The notes beneath the pieces were generated by a model. That model worked only from the letters and a program-made list of their open reading frames with translations, searched no databases and was not told the origin of the DNA. Below are positions 1-10,770 of a DNA stretch of 64,000 nt, piece by piece; the first letter of the stretch is position 1; each line of letters opens with the position of its first letter. The stretch is from the NCBI RefSeq assembly GCF_002288925.2, contig NW_022098008.1, positions 2,168,814 through 2,232,813 on the forward strand, given 5' to 3'. This DNA comes from Delphinapterus leucas (taxonomy: Eukaryota > Chordata > Mammalia > Artiodactyla > Monodontidae). The position numbers and the translations under genes were made by a program.

Positions 1-545
1 TCCACACAAAGGAACAAAGTATAAGCCATTTACATCAAATAACACCAAATGTTTCCAACAGGTTCATACACACATGCTTTGTGGTAATTTGGGCCATAGC
101 AGGGCTTCTGCCCAGAGATTCTGGAAACCCTGGTTATATCCTTCTTAGACATAATAAAGAGATAGAAGAAAATATTTTAAGCTCTTGTGTAACTTTCTAA
201 CAGGGAAAGTAGACTCAATGAAGTTTTTTGCTACCTATTTTGTTTATATGGTAGCTCCTGCACTTTCCATTATGGACCTACATTTCCATAGGTTATTGTT
301 AGTAGCAAATGACACGGAATCCAGAATATTCTCCAGAAGAGAAAGAAACCATGGAAACTTGGAAACGTTTTAGTGAGCTGAAATGTCACATATTTCAATC
401 CAAGAAGATGTCTGCATTCCAGGAGCCGGGTGGTCGCACCCTCACAACCGTGCCCGAAGCGGGCAGAGGGAAAAGGAGACACACACCATGCATTTCAGCT
501 ACAGTGGCTCAGCATTATGGAAGACTCGTTTGCATCTGATCTTGT
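1..545. other. Unassigned single-copy sequence
   Basis: I recognise no gene, RNA or repeat family here. Open frames are short (60-76 codons), overlap on both strands and show no splice context. The last part grades into the ancient L1 remnant that follows. Confidence 0.4.
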
Positions 546-1010
546 AAATGTTTTGTGGGGGAATAATTTTAGAATTTACAGAAAAATTGCCAAGATCGTT
601 CAGAGAGTTCCCATATACCCTTCAGCCAGCTTCCCCTAAAGTCAGCATCTTAGTCAGCTGGGACAACACTGTCAGCTAAACACAGAATGTATTGGATTTT
701 GCCAGCTTTTCCACCAATGTCGTTTTCTGATCCAGGATCCAGTCCAGGTGGCCCTGTTGCATTTAGTCAGAAGTCTCCATGGGCTCCTCCAATGCAGGAC
801 AGTTTCTCAGACTTTGTTTTTCATGACTTTGACAGTTTGAAGAGTACTGGGCAGGTATTTTGTAGAATGTCCCTCGATTTGAGTTATTTTGTTTTTCATG
901 ACTTTGACAGTTTGAAGAGTACTGGGCAGGTATTTTGTAGAATGTCCCTCGATTTGAGTTATTTGAGGTTGTGTCATGATTAGTTTGGGGTTGTAGGTTC
1001 TGGGGACGAA
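546..1010. mobile_element. Ancient L1M-class LINE fragment
   Basis: The segment follows the order of a familiar old mammalian L1 non-coding region. An 'agagttcccatatacccttc' stretch comes first, then a 'tccaggatccagtccagg' stretch near 731, then the 'gaagagtactggg' and 'tttgtagaatgtccctc' stretches, and finally 'catgattag'. The same family recurs at 6831-7220. It is highly diverged and broken by a local 75-bp duplication. Subfamily and strand are not assigned. Confidence 0.55.
813..964. repeat. 75-bp perfect tandem duplication inside the L1 remnant
   Basis: Positions 813-889 match 888-964 base for base at a period of 75, so two complete units sit head to tail (813-887 and 888-962). The surrounding L1 remnant is old and diverged, so perfect identity between units implies a recent event or an assembly artefact. 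The duplication also produces the repeated peptide seen in open frames here, which is not evidence of coding. Confidence 0.95.
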
Positions 1011-2790
1011 GTACCTATCCATCACATATCAGAGGTCTGTGGCATCCAAGTGACACCACAGGTGATGCCAGCCTGGGCCGCCGGGCTCAAGGGGTGGTGC
1101 AGGTATCTCCTCCATACAGGCGCTGGGCTTCCCCTTCCAGACTCCACTGTCCGGAAATGAGTCACAAAGTCCAGTGCAATCTCCAGGGTGAGCCCTGGGG
1201 AGGGAAGTGTTAGATCCACTGCCTGGAGGGGGGACAGTTACGTACATTATTTGGAATTCCTCTGTAAAGACGTGCCTCTCCTTTTTCTTTAATTATAAAA
1301 TGTATTCTGTGTATTGATAGATCAATAAAATAAACTAAACCTTCTACACGTGCTCTTAGAAAAGTTAGAAAAACCTAATTCGCTGGCGGAAAGGAGTAGC
1401 ACCTTTACACACAGGTGGGCTCACATCTGCATATTCCCTCCTCTGTGTTCCCCGCTGAGAACACAGACACGCTGAGCTTTCGGATGCCACGTTTCAGACA
1501 AAAGGCATTGCTCACAGTGAATGGGACTGATGGTGGGATTTTCAGTGGAGAATTTGTTTCAAGCGTGGGAAAGCCCTTTCGGTCCTGAAATGCTTGTCTT
1601 CATTTGCAATCTCTGCCCTGAAATGCAGCAACCTGCTCTCGCTTCCGGTTCACCTTGACCAGAGTGAGCCCGGCTGCCAGAACGTCGACTCAAAATGAAA
1701 GTCATGTCATTGGGATTTTATTTCACAGCTCGAGGGTTTTGCTGAATGTTATGTTTGTTTGGAGGTCAGCACAGCTGCATAGCCTCGTGGCCGAGCGGTG
1801 TATTCTGGAGTGTTCTTTGGGAGGCGTAAATGAGGCGTAAGTGTTAGAAGCGTGGATACTGGTACGGGTGATGTTTTAAACAATTACAGATGGTGCCGGG
1901 CTGGCTGTAATTGACAGCAGCACCAGGCCCAGAAAGGGCCTTGACAGGCTCCATCCTACGATGATTTATTGCTGCGTGCTGTCTCCGGGCACTCCAGTTT
2001 CCTCCCTTGCATCTTGCAGCTCCTGCGAAATCTGCAGCTCGTGTTACACCACACGGCACAGGAAATGTCTTTTCATTGCCCCATCCAAGGACCACTCACG
2101 GCTGGGGAAGTTGCTAGGCAAGACCCTCTGATGGCTTGGATCTGGAGAAGATTTGGCACGGGGAACCCTGAAGGGACAAACAATAGGGACAGCCCCTCTT
2201 TTATTGACATCCCCTAAGTCGACAATGACTTACAAATTGAATCAGGCCGATGGCCTTCAAACTGGCTAGCTCTACCTCTCGGGAGAAGAGGTGCGTGAAA
2301 CAGTGATGTTTTTGAGGATGAAAACACGGACATCCTGCCTCTGCCTACCTGCTTTCATTTCACCGAGGCTGCGTGATGGATAACACGGCAACGTGTGTAA
2401 GGCCATGGAGATACTGCTTTTCTCACACCCATCATTTTCTCCCCAAGTCCATGAGGAACTCAGCGCCTCCCCCAGCCTGTTTCACGTGGGACATCTGGCC
2501 AGGGGCTCCAGCAGCTTCTCCAGGAGTCTGGTTTGTGGTCAGCTGCAGTGGTGAGCAGTGGCCGGCAGGCTTCTCTTATTTGTGAAAGTGAGTGGTGACT
2601 TCAGACTTTGGCCTTTGGGTACGACTTTGTGAACATTCTAATGAGTGCAGCTTCTAAGGCAAGTTGCCTTATTATTTTTTTTTACAGCTTTACAAACAGT
2701 AAAGTATCAAGATCCCCAGTACCTGAACTCTGTGAAAGTGATGTTCCCATGAGGACTGCTGGTGTCATCAGAGATCAGACAAGGCCAGAT
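1011..2790. other. Unassigned single-copy sequence
   Basis: Mixed-composition DNA with no recognised repeat and no supportable exon. AATAAA-like strings near 1322-1331 occur in AT-rich sequence and have no upstream gene structure, so I do not call a polyadenylation site. Confidence 0.4.
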
Positions 2791-3264
2791 ACCACAAGGG
2801 AGATGGTGAGGACCAAGGTGGAGATGGTGAGGACCACGGGGAGATGGTGAGGACCACGGGGAGATGGTGAGGACCACGGGGCATTGGTGAGGACCACAGG
2901 GAGATGGTGAGGACCACGGGGGAGATGGTGAGGACCACGGGGAGATGGTGAGGACCACGGGGCGTTGGTGAGGACCACGGGGAGATAGTGAGGACCACGG
3001 GGGAGATGGTGAGAACCATGGGGAGATGGTGAGGACCACAGGGGAGTTGGTGAGGGCCATCGGGAGATGGTGAGGACCACGGGGGAGATGGTGAGGACCA
3101 CAGGGAGATGGTGAGGACAACAGGGAGATGGTGAGGACCATGGGGGAGATGGTGAGGACCACGGGGAGATGGTGAGGACCACGGGGGAGATGGTGAGGAC
3201 CACGGGGGAGTCGGTGAGGACCACGGGGAGATGGTGAGGACCATGGGGAGATGGTGAGGACCAC
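2791..3264. repeat. 20-bp minisatellite, 23 copies
   Basis: The unit is close to ggagatggtgaggaccacgg and is 20 or 21 bp because the G run varies by one base. I count 23 copies by hand. Variant units include 'gcattggtg', 'gcgttggtg', 'gagttgg' and 'gagtcgg' at the same unit position. The array is purine-rich on the plus strand. Because the unit has no stop on the minus strand, all three minus frames stay open for about 190 codons of Ser-Pro/His-Leu-Pro repeats. That is a by-product of the repeat, not a gene. Confidence 0.95.
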
Positions 3265-5314
3265 CTGGGAGCCAGCCAAGACAGCAGCTGGGGGAGTGCA
3301 CAGAAGGGCGGTAAATGCAGCCTTTTACGTGCATTGTTCACTTAAAGAGCATCAGAAACAGGGACAGCCGACAAACTGACTTAGCTGTTGATGTTAAAAC
3401 CAGGTGAAAACTTGGAGAAGCAGCATAGCCTCCAGGGCCAACTCAAGCAAAGTAGGAAGGAGACTGAGCTTGTCTCAGCCCCACTCAGGATCCAGGCACT
3501 GACCTCGGGGTCATCCTTCTGCCTCCTTCCTTCTGTGCCAGGCAGCATCCCAGGCTCCTCTCACCCATACACACCTGCAGGGATCCCTGTGTATTTTTTT
3601 TTTTTTTCTGCTTTGGGGCTGCCCAGGTGAGCAGGGATGGGAAATCCTCAGGTACATTGCCCCTAAGCATGTAATAGCCGTGCTTCACTTGCTCCTTCTG
3701 GGTGATGGAGCCCAAGTGAATGCAAGAATCCGGGTGGTCAGGCCCCAGTGTGACCACCAGCCTGGGGCAGCTCTCCGGCCCTGGCAACCCTGTCTATATC
3801 CGGCCTCTCCTGGTGCAGCTGACATGTTCCCAAAGTGCAGCCACATACACCACAGTGAAGACTCAGCTGGAAGAAACACAGACCAAAGACCATCTTTGGA
3901 GGGATGGTGGGTAGAAAAGCTGATCAAATGTCCAAGATGCAAGGCAGCACACCAAGACTTGAGGGGGAAGGACACAAAATCCCATTAGATCAATGCCCTT
4001 ACATCCTCATGTATCAAATAAGGACAATAAACCAGAGAAAAGTGGGAAAAGGTACAATTCAAATAACCAAAATACAATATTAGAAGATATTCAACTTCAC
4101 TTACCAGGGAAATACAAATTATGGTCTCGCAGATTTACAAATATTTGAACACCCTGACCCAGCTGGATGCTGGGAAAATGTGTGAGATGTGTGCTGGGTC
4201 AAGGTCAGCTGTCCCGGGGGCTCCTCATGGGGAGGGAGGGGGCAGCTGGGAGACCCCCAGGAGGCTGCCGGCCCAGGGCACCCTTCACACAGGCTCTGTC
4301 TCCAGCCAGGACCTGGGCTCCTAGACAGGGTTTGGACAGTAAAGCAAAGTGACACGTGCACCCAGGGCCACACTGATACCTCCGTCTAGACGGCTTGAGA
4401 CGCTGGGGAGTCTACACTTTTATTATTTTGAGGAAACGCATTCTTTGTGAGGAAAGTCGTTTTTGATCAAATTCTAACGTCAAATTCTCCATGGCTCTTT
4501 GGTTTTGAACAGCAAGAGTCCTGTTTCCTTTCTCTGACAATTAGCATGCAGACTTTTACATCAGGGTCCCCAGCGTCCCCCAGGCAGCGGCCAGGAAATG
4601 TGCAGCTGCCGGCTTGTCTGAGCCGGAGGCCCAGCCCTGGACGCCACTCGGGCCCCTCGGCTTCTCCTGGCCATCCCCCGGATCAGAGACCCACCTTTGT
4701 CCCGAGAATCTCTCTGGGATGCAGGTCATCTTAGGCCAGGCTGGGCCACCTTTGTCAGGAAACTGTCGGAAGGCCGGCCCCCTGGGTCCCCGGAGAGAAG
4801 CATTCCAGAGCATTGCAAAGAAAACAGGCATTTTCTTGGCCTTCCTCCTGCTTCTGTGCAGATGACCGGATTTGACCGAACCATGTGATTCTTCATCTGG
4901 TTTTTGCAGCTTAGTTTTATTGTCCTGAGCAAGGTGGGGAAAGGAACGCATGTAATGGGTTGCAGACTGCAGACCCCAGTCGGTCCAGGAGTCCCACACG
5001 CCGGAGATGAGATTCCGACCACCGTGTGCCATGAGGGGTGCTGAGGGCAGGGAAGCTGAGTTACAGATCTGGGCCGCTGTTTGCACCCCTAATTATGAGA
5101 AGTGAGGATTCTTAACCAGTTTGGAGACCTGGGTCTTCAGCCTCCAGATCATGGCTCTTCTACCAAAAGCCCCTGGCACGTAAAGGCCCCTGTCCTTCCG
5201 ATGCCTCCGTGGTGTTGGGGTAACTGCTCTGCTGAACAGATATGTTCAGTATGTTTTACTGGAACTAAAGACAACTCATACTTCTATGAATCAGAAACCT
5301 TTGTCTGAGTCAGC
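3265..5314. other. Unassigned single-copy sequence with a possible short L1 remnant
   Basis: A T-rich run lies at about 3593-3607. The stretch 4030-4140 is AT-rich, and its 'gaagatattcaacttcactta..agggaaatacaaatta' pattern resembles the 3' part of old L1 ORF2, but it is too short to be sure. The rest, including GC-rich 4200-5050, shows no recognised repeat and no exon with credible splice signals. Confidence 0.35.
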
Positions 5315-6130
5315 TCATTTGACAACCCAGGAAAAGAATTTGCAAACGATAGGACACTCAAAGAGTTAATACCCTCAATATGTAAAGAACTCAAGAATAA
5401 ATAGTGAAAGCACATGGCCTAATAGGAAAACAGACAAAGGACATATGCAGACAATCTATGAAGAAGAAATACGAACTTCAATGAAACATGTAAAGAAATC
5501 GCTATGCACTAGGGGCCAAATTTAAAGTTTTGTACATTTAAACAGAGACAGTATTTTTCACCCACTTGTTTAGCAAAGGTTTAAGAAATGATCTTATCTA
5601 TTACGGTGAAAAACATGGGAATGAAATCATTTTCATACACTTTGTGATAACATAAATTGGTACAAGCTTTTGGAGAGGAGTTTGGCAACTGTTTTTCCAA
5701 AGACGTAAAGTTTTGCATACCTGGCAATAACCGCATTTCTAGGAATTCGCCCAAAAAAATCATTGGACAAATGTGCAAAAAAGTTTTTACTTAAGGATGG
5801 TCATTTTTGCAATGTTTGTAATAGTGAGAAATTAGTTTTGACCCCCCAAAATAGGGGCTTGGTTAAATAAAGTATTGTATAGCATTATAATGGAATTCAG
5901 TGTAGTCTTTCAAATAAAAGATGAGGATCTCTATTTTTTGACATGGAGATAGGTTCATAATATACTGTTATATTAAAAGCTACAGAATCGTATGATCTCT
6001 TCTATATAATATGGATAAGGATAGACAGAAACAAAACAAAAAGTCTGAAGGCAATGTGATGCAATTTAGGGCTTTGCAGAGATGATCTGTGGGTTAGCGA
6101 ATTGGGGATGTTTCTTTTTATTATGTTTCT
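5315..6130 (+). mobile_element. Ancient L1M LINE, 3' end of ORF2 plus 3' UTR, inactive
   Basis: AT-rich sequence carrying the usual order of an old L1 3' end. It begins with 'gaatttgcaaacga' and 'atgtaaagaactcaagaataaatag', passes through the ORF2 C-terminal stretch and ends in a 3' UTR with 'gtataatgg'-like and 'atggagataggttc' parts. Many frameshifts and stops interrupt the old reading frame, so it is a fossil. Boundaries are approximate. Confidence 0.6.
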
Positions 6131-6830
6131 GTGTTTGCTAATTTTCTTTGTTTGCAATGGACATTCATTACTTTCAGAATCAAGAAAACTAGTTATTTCA
6201 ATCTTCCAAAAGGTGGGCTGCCTATCTGTAGCTCATGCGAACTTGCAATGACCAGGAATTATGTCTCTTGGCCAACGTGGAAGCTTCTTTCTACTTTTCT
6301 AGTGAGCTGTCTGCGATAAAGCCTAGGCACCTCCTCTTTTCTTTTTCAAGCACTCTTGAATCCAGGCTATTTGCACTCCCGTCACCTAATGTAACATCTA
6401 TAGCTTTGAGTAGCTATTTAAGGGTACAAACCATTTTTCTCTGGTTTGCTTCATTTTTCTCTTTTCTTCTACACGGTGGAATGTGGAATGCATTTTATCT
6501 TTCTTTCAACTAGTAATAATATATTCTATCTTAAGTTAGTAAATTCCTTTTAAGTGGCCCATTCTTAAAAAGCCACCAAATGTTTCCAGAGATATCTGCA
6601 ATATTTTATTTCCTTTCTGAAAACGTTTCTTCAGAAATGTTTTTAATCACCAGTCCTTTTAAGCTTTGTGAGATTGGCATGCACAAAATTTTACCTGACT
6701 CTGATACCTTAGGCTCATTCCTCTTTGTAAGTTTTTTTTAAGGGACATGCAATGGACAATGTCAAAGTGTTCTTGACTTCAGCTAATGAGAATGTGAGCT
6801 TCACCAGCACTTCAACCCGTGTCCTTTCTC
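6131..6830. other. Unassigned AT-rich sequence
   Basis: T-rich plus strand with no recognised element. It may continue the diverged L1 on the left. Open frames here are hydrophobic only because of T-rich composition. Confidence 0.35.
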
Positions 6831-7385
6831 TGTTCCAGGACCCAGTCCAGGATCCCAGGTTGCATTCAATGCTCACGCCCTGTTATGGGGTAGATTGTGT
6901 TTCCAAACACCACCACCACCACCCCCGCCCCAGCCCGGCCGCATTCATATGTTGAAGTCGCCCAGTGAGTGTAATTTGCTGTGGTGACCTGAGCAGACTA
7001 ACAGACCTGCTTTTCGTGTTCCAACCCGAGAACCCTGGTCAATTATTTGTAGAATGCCTCTCAGTTGGGGTTTATCCAACATTTTCTCATAGTTACAATG
7101 ATGCCATGAATTTGGGCAAGAGTATTGCAGGAACAAGGCTTAGCCTTCTCAGCAGAGCATCCTGAGGGTCACCTGGTGTTGATACACCCACCACTGTGAT
7201 GCCTGCAGAGGTCATCACCGTACCTTAGAGAATGGTGTGGCACTGTCACACCCTGGCTGTGATGACTGTGTTTGTGTAAGGGGCTCACGTCCAGAGAAGC
7301 CGGGTGAGGGGCATACAGGACTCTGTACTATTTTTATAACTTCTCTGGAAGTCCAACGTTAGTTCAAAACAAGTGAAAAAACTGT
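6831..7385. mobile_element. Ancient L1M fragment broken by a shortened MaLR-like LTR piece
   Basis: The 'tgttccaggacccagtccag' and 'tttgtagaatgcctctcagtt' stretches are the same L1 region seen at 546-1010. Between them, about 6887-7005, lies foreign sequence. It holds the start-like 'gattgtgtttccaaac' and 'attcatatgttgaagtc' of an MLT1-type LTR, a CACCAC microsatellite at 6909-6925, and the end-like 'gcagactaa'. The LTR middle is missing. The tail at 7290-7385 ('gactctgtactatttttataacttctctggaag') matches an old L1 3' end. Confidence 0.5.
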
Positions 7386-7660
7386 AAACGTGTCTTTATC
7401 ACGGAAGCTTTCAGAAGGAATCCATGTTTCTCTCAAAAACGCTCATCCAAACAGACGTCTCCAAATCTATTAACTAAGGTGGGTGGATGGACGAGGCTGA
7501 GAAAAACATCTGGAATGTGGGCGGGGGCAGCACGCAGGGCATCTGAAGGAGCTGAGGAAGGTGTGGAGGGGCCAGGAGACACTTGGCAGGACTGGTCTTT
7601 ACTCTTCTGCAAGTAGAAACCTGAGCCCGGATGGCGAAGAACAGAATGAAGTTGCCGCTG
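7386..7660. other. Unassigned sequence
   Basis: No recognised repeat or coding signal. Confidence 0.35.
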
Positions 7661-7662
7661 TA

Positions 7663-7885
7663 GATATTTTTTTTTTAATTTTATTGAAGTATAGTTGATT
7701 TACAATGTTGGGTTATTTCCTGATGTACAGCAAAGTGATTCAATTATACATACATATACATTCTTTTTCATATTCTTTTCCATTATGGTTTACCATAGGA
7801 TATTGAATATAGTTCCCTGGGCTATGCAGTAGGACCGTGTTCTTTATTCATCCTATATATACTAGTTTATGTTGCTGTAGAATTA
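7663..7885 (-). mobile_element. 5'-truncated L1, cetartiodactyl-type 3' end, antisense
   Basis: Reads on the plus strand as a T-rich run followed by 'attgaagtatagttgatt', 'tacaatgttgggtta' and 'atattgaatatagttccctg'. This is the reverse complement of the 3' UTR of young cetartiodactyl L1s. Only the UTR remains, so it was truncated at insertion. Similar tails occur at 18336, 27326, 42150 and 56741. Confidence 0.85.
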
Positions 7886-10015
7886 AAAACACTTAGTCCT
7901 TTTCTTAGTCTTGTGTATTTGGGTGTCTGGGTCACAGTGATGCATAGGAAGGCATTCAGGAACTTCCTGCTTACCTTTGTGTATAACAGCCCTGTCAATC
8001 CAGCAAGGGAAGGTGTGAGTTGGATTTTTATTTTCCTTGTGCTATTTATTTAACTATCAATAACCAAACAAAGACAGAGGAAATGGAGCTCCTGGTGTTG
8101 TGTGTCATGACAGTGATGGCGTGACTTTGTGATTTTTATCATTATGAGAGGATCATTGTATCATAAAAATGATTTTATCATTTATCATTGGCTACTACAA
8201 ATAATAGTGTGTGTGTGTGAGAGAGAGAGAGAGAGCTCAGAGACACTGACTGGTGGATGGATATTTGGACCTATCCTTGTTAAACAGAACGAGAGTCAGG
8301 CTGTAGTTAAAGCAGTAAAAATGGATTTTCTTCAGGAATTATTGCAATGAGGGGAAGGACCTCAGTATAGAATTGAGCTCTATTCTGAACACAGGAAGGA
8401 CAGGTGGGGATTATAGCCAAGGTGCAGGATGGGGAAAATCACCGCAAGGAAACATCAGGGGTGGGGGATTGTCCTAAGGGCAGCCAGGTTGTCAGGTGTC
8501 GAAGATGGGGGATTCTGGCTAAACTGACTTAGCAGGATTCCTGCTGGTCTGGGCTGTGCAGGCCTGAGACGGGGCCCCAGGAAGAAGAGGCCGAGTTGAG
8601 AGGATGCCCCAGGAGCTGCCTGAAGCTGGTGCAGGAGGGGTCTCTGTATGCCTTTAGATGGGGCTGAGACTCAGAGGAGGAACATGGGGGTTCTCAGCGC
8701 TCCGAAATCAACCTCCCTCAGCTCTGGGTGCCATGCACCGGGCGAGGCTGGGGAGGGGATCGCAGCTGCCTGAGGGGTGAAGATTCTCGGAATAACCTGA
8801 GGGGCAGAGATGGCTCTGCAGGCGCCATGGCCTCAACCCTGACGTGCGGCTGAGGTGACCCTCTGGTCTTCATCACCAACCGCCCCCCTGCCCTTAGCAT
8901 TTGATGAGAAGACTGGGAGTCAGGGAGGCTCAGACTGGAAGGGAGGTCCTGAAATGTCTGCATCTGTATCTGGAGATGGAACATTTAACAAAATCGAGAA
9001 CAAATTATTCCTGCAATTTAAATTTTTGTTTAACTATTTGTTGTTTGTTTATTGATTGATTGATTTTCTAATGAAGAAATAGAGAAGCTCATACTGCCAC
9101 AGAAAGGCACTGAATATATATGGAAAACTGTGGGCTCCAGAGAGGAACACAAAGACAGCAGTCTTCCAGGACACAGGGCACACTGGTGACTTCTATGGGA
9201 CAGGGAAAATAGCACACCTGCAGCCGTGTTCTCTCTTCTTTCTGAGCTCTCCACAACCTCAGTTTTACTTATAAGTTTTTGTATCTAATTATTCATAATA
9301 ATGCCCATGACTTACCCACTGTCAATGTTATTCTAATATATTTCAGGGACATGAGAATATACATAAGATTGACATCACAAGCTTTGTCCATTTGGGGGCA
9401 GAGCACAAATTTATTTTCAAAAAGGGGTCCATTTATCTCTGACCAAAATGTCCTTGACCTTCTCCGCCCCGGGAACCACTTTTGTTCATCCCCAAAGATG
9501 AGTCCTGATGGGATAATATTTACACTCATGCTGGAATTAAGAATGAGACTGGTCTTATCTTTCTCATTTATAAGAAACAGAATGATAAAATTGCTAAAAA
9601 ACAAATAGTCCAGTAATAAGAGTTCTAGAATGGAGAGGAAAAAAAACACATGTATGTTATGAAAAGGTATTATTTGATTTGAAATTTTCCTGACAAAACT
9701 CAATCCACAGCATTTCTGCCTATCAACTGCTCACCTGGGTAAATCTGATTTCCTGGGTATGCACAAGGTGAGACTACGTTCTGAACATTTACCCCAAAAA
9801 TGACATCATATATTAAATTTTCATCTCTCTTTCAAGCGACTTTTTAAAATATTACAATGTAATATCCATTTAATTGCCACAAATTCCAATCCTAGTAACG
9901 ACAGACAAATAGACAATATGGTTGCTATCTAGAATTATTAACAACATGTTGGAGCCAATGGAACAGGAGAAGCGCAATGAAATGGGAATCTTTTACATAA
10001 TACGGTGACCGTATC
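7886..10015. other. Unassigned sequence with one dinucleotide repeat
   Basis: A compound GT/GA microsatellite lies at about 8207-8236. Positions 8500-8830 are moderately GC-rich; 9000-9900 is AT-rich with ATTGATTG and poly-A patches. I see no recognised mobile element and no exon I can support. Confidence 0.35.
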
Positions 10016-10150
10016 GAAAGTTAATATTTTTGAGCACTCCCTGTGTGCGGGCCACTTTGCTAGATGAGTTTTATGTACTAGATCATCTCTTTCAATCTTT
10101 AAAATGACACTGAGCTTATTATTTCCATCTGCCAAGTTCATCCTTCAAAA
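10016..10150 (-). mobile_element. MIR SINE, antisense
   Basis: The plus strand reads 'ttgagcactccctgtgtgcgg', 'cactttgctagatgagttttatgtac', 'ctctttcaatctttaaaatgac' and 'ttatttccatctgcc', the reverse complement of the MIR core and 3' part. Divergence is high, as expected for MIR. Confidence 0.7.
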
Positions 10151-10477
10151 GGCAGATAAAGTGGGAATTCCATCTCCCCATAATTGTTTCCAAAGAAGTG
10201 AGCCTCCTGGCCTTTCTTTCCACCCCTGAATGACTCATCCTCAAGGGAAGAATTAACCAACTGACAGATTCGGGAGGGGATGTGATCTTGTCCTGCTAAG
10301 CTCCTCCCTTCCTTCTCTTTTCTGAGCTGCAGGGTACTTGGTTGTTTTGTCTCTTTACCATGTGGTCTTGAGTCCACACCCACACATGACACATGACCAG
10401 TCTGGCTGTTTTTAGGAAGAAGCCTTGGTAAAACTCACCTTCATCAGAAATAGGAGAGACAGTTTGCTCTCATACCG
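10151..10477. other. Unassigned sequence
   Basis: No repeat or gene recognised. A short 'cataccg' stretch at 10471 resembles 'catacccg'-type sequence just past the SINE at 10772 and may be part of its target-site duplication. Confidence 0.35.
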
Positions 10478-10770
10478 TTTTTTTGGCTGTGTTGGGTCTT
10501 CATTGCTGCCTGCAGGCTTTCTCTAGTTGTGGCGACTCGGGGCTAACCTTCATTGCAGTGCGCAGGCTTCTCATCGTGGTGGCTTCTCTTGTTGTGGAGC
10601 ATGGGCTCTAGATGAGTGGGCTTCAGTAGTTGTGGCACACGGGCTCAGTAGTTGTGGCACATGGGCTTAGTTGCTCTGCAGAATGTGGGATCTTCCTGGA
10701 CCAGGGATTGAACCTGTGTCCCCAGCATTGGCAGGCAGATTCTTAACCACTGCACCACCAGGGAAGTCCC
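10478..10770 (-). mobile_element. CHR-type tRNA-derived SINE, full length, antisense
   Basis: Begins with T residues and ends with 'accaccagggaagtccc', the reverse complement of the CHR SINE head. The tRNA-like head lies at the right end, and its B box reads through 'gggattgaacctgtgtcccc'. The body has the repeated 'tagttgtggc' segments typical of the longer CHR form in whales and related cetartiodactyls. Flanks share 'cataccc'-like bases, a partial target-site duplication. Confidence 0.92.

Noticed and set aside
2707..3341. Three overlapping minus-strand frames of about 190 codons (Ser-Pro-His-Pro-rich)
   Set aside because: They translate the 20-bp minisatellite. All three frames are open, which a real gene would not show.
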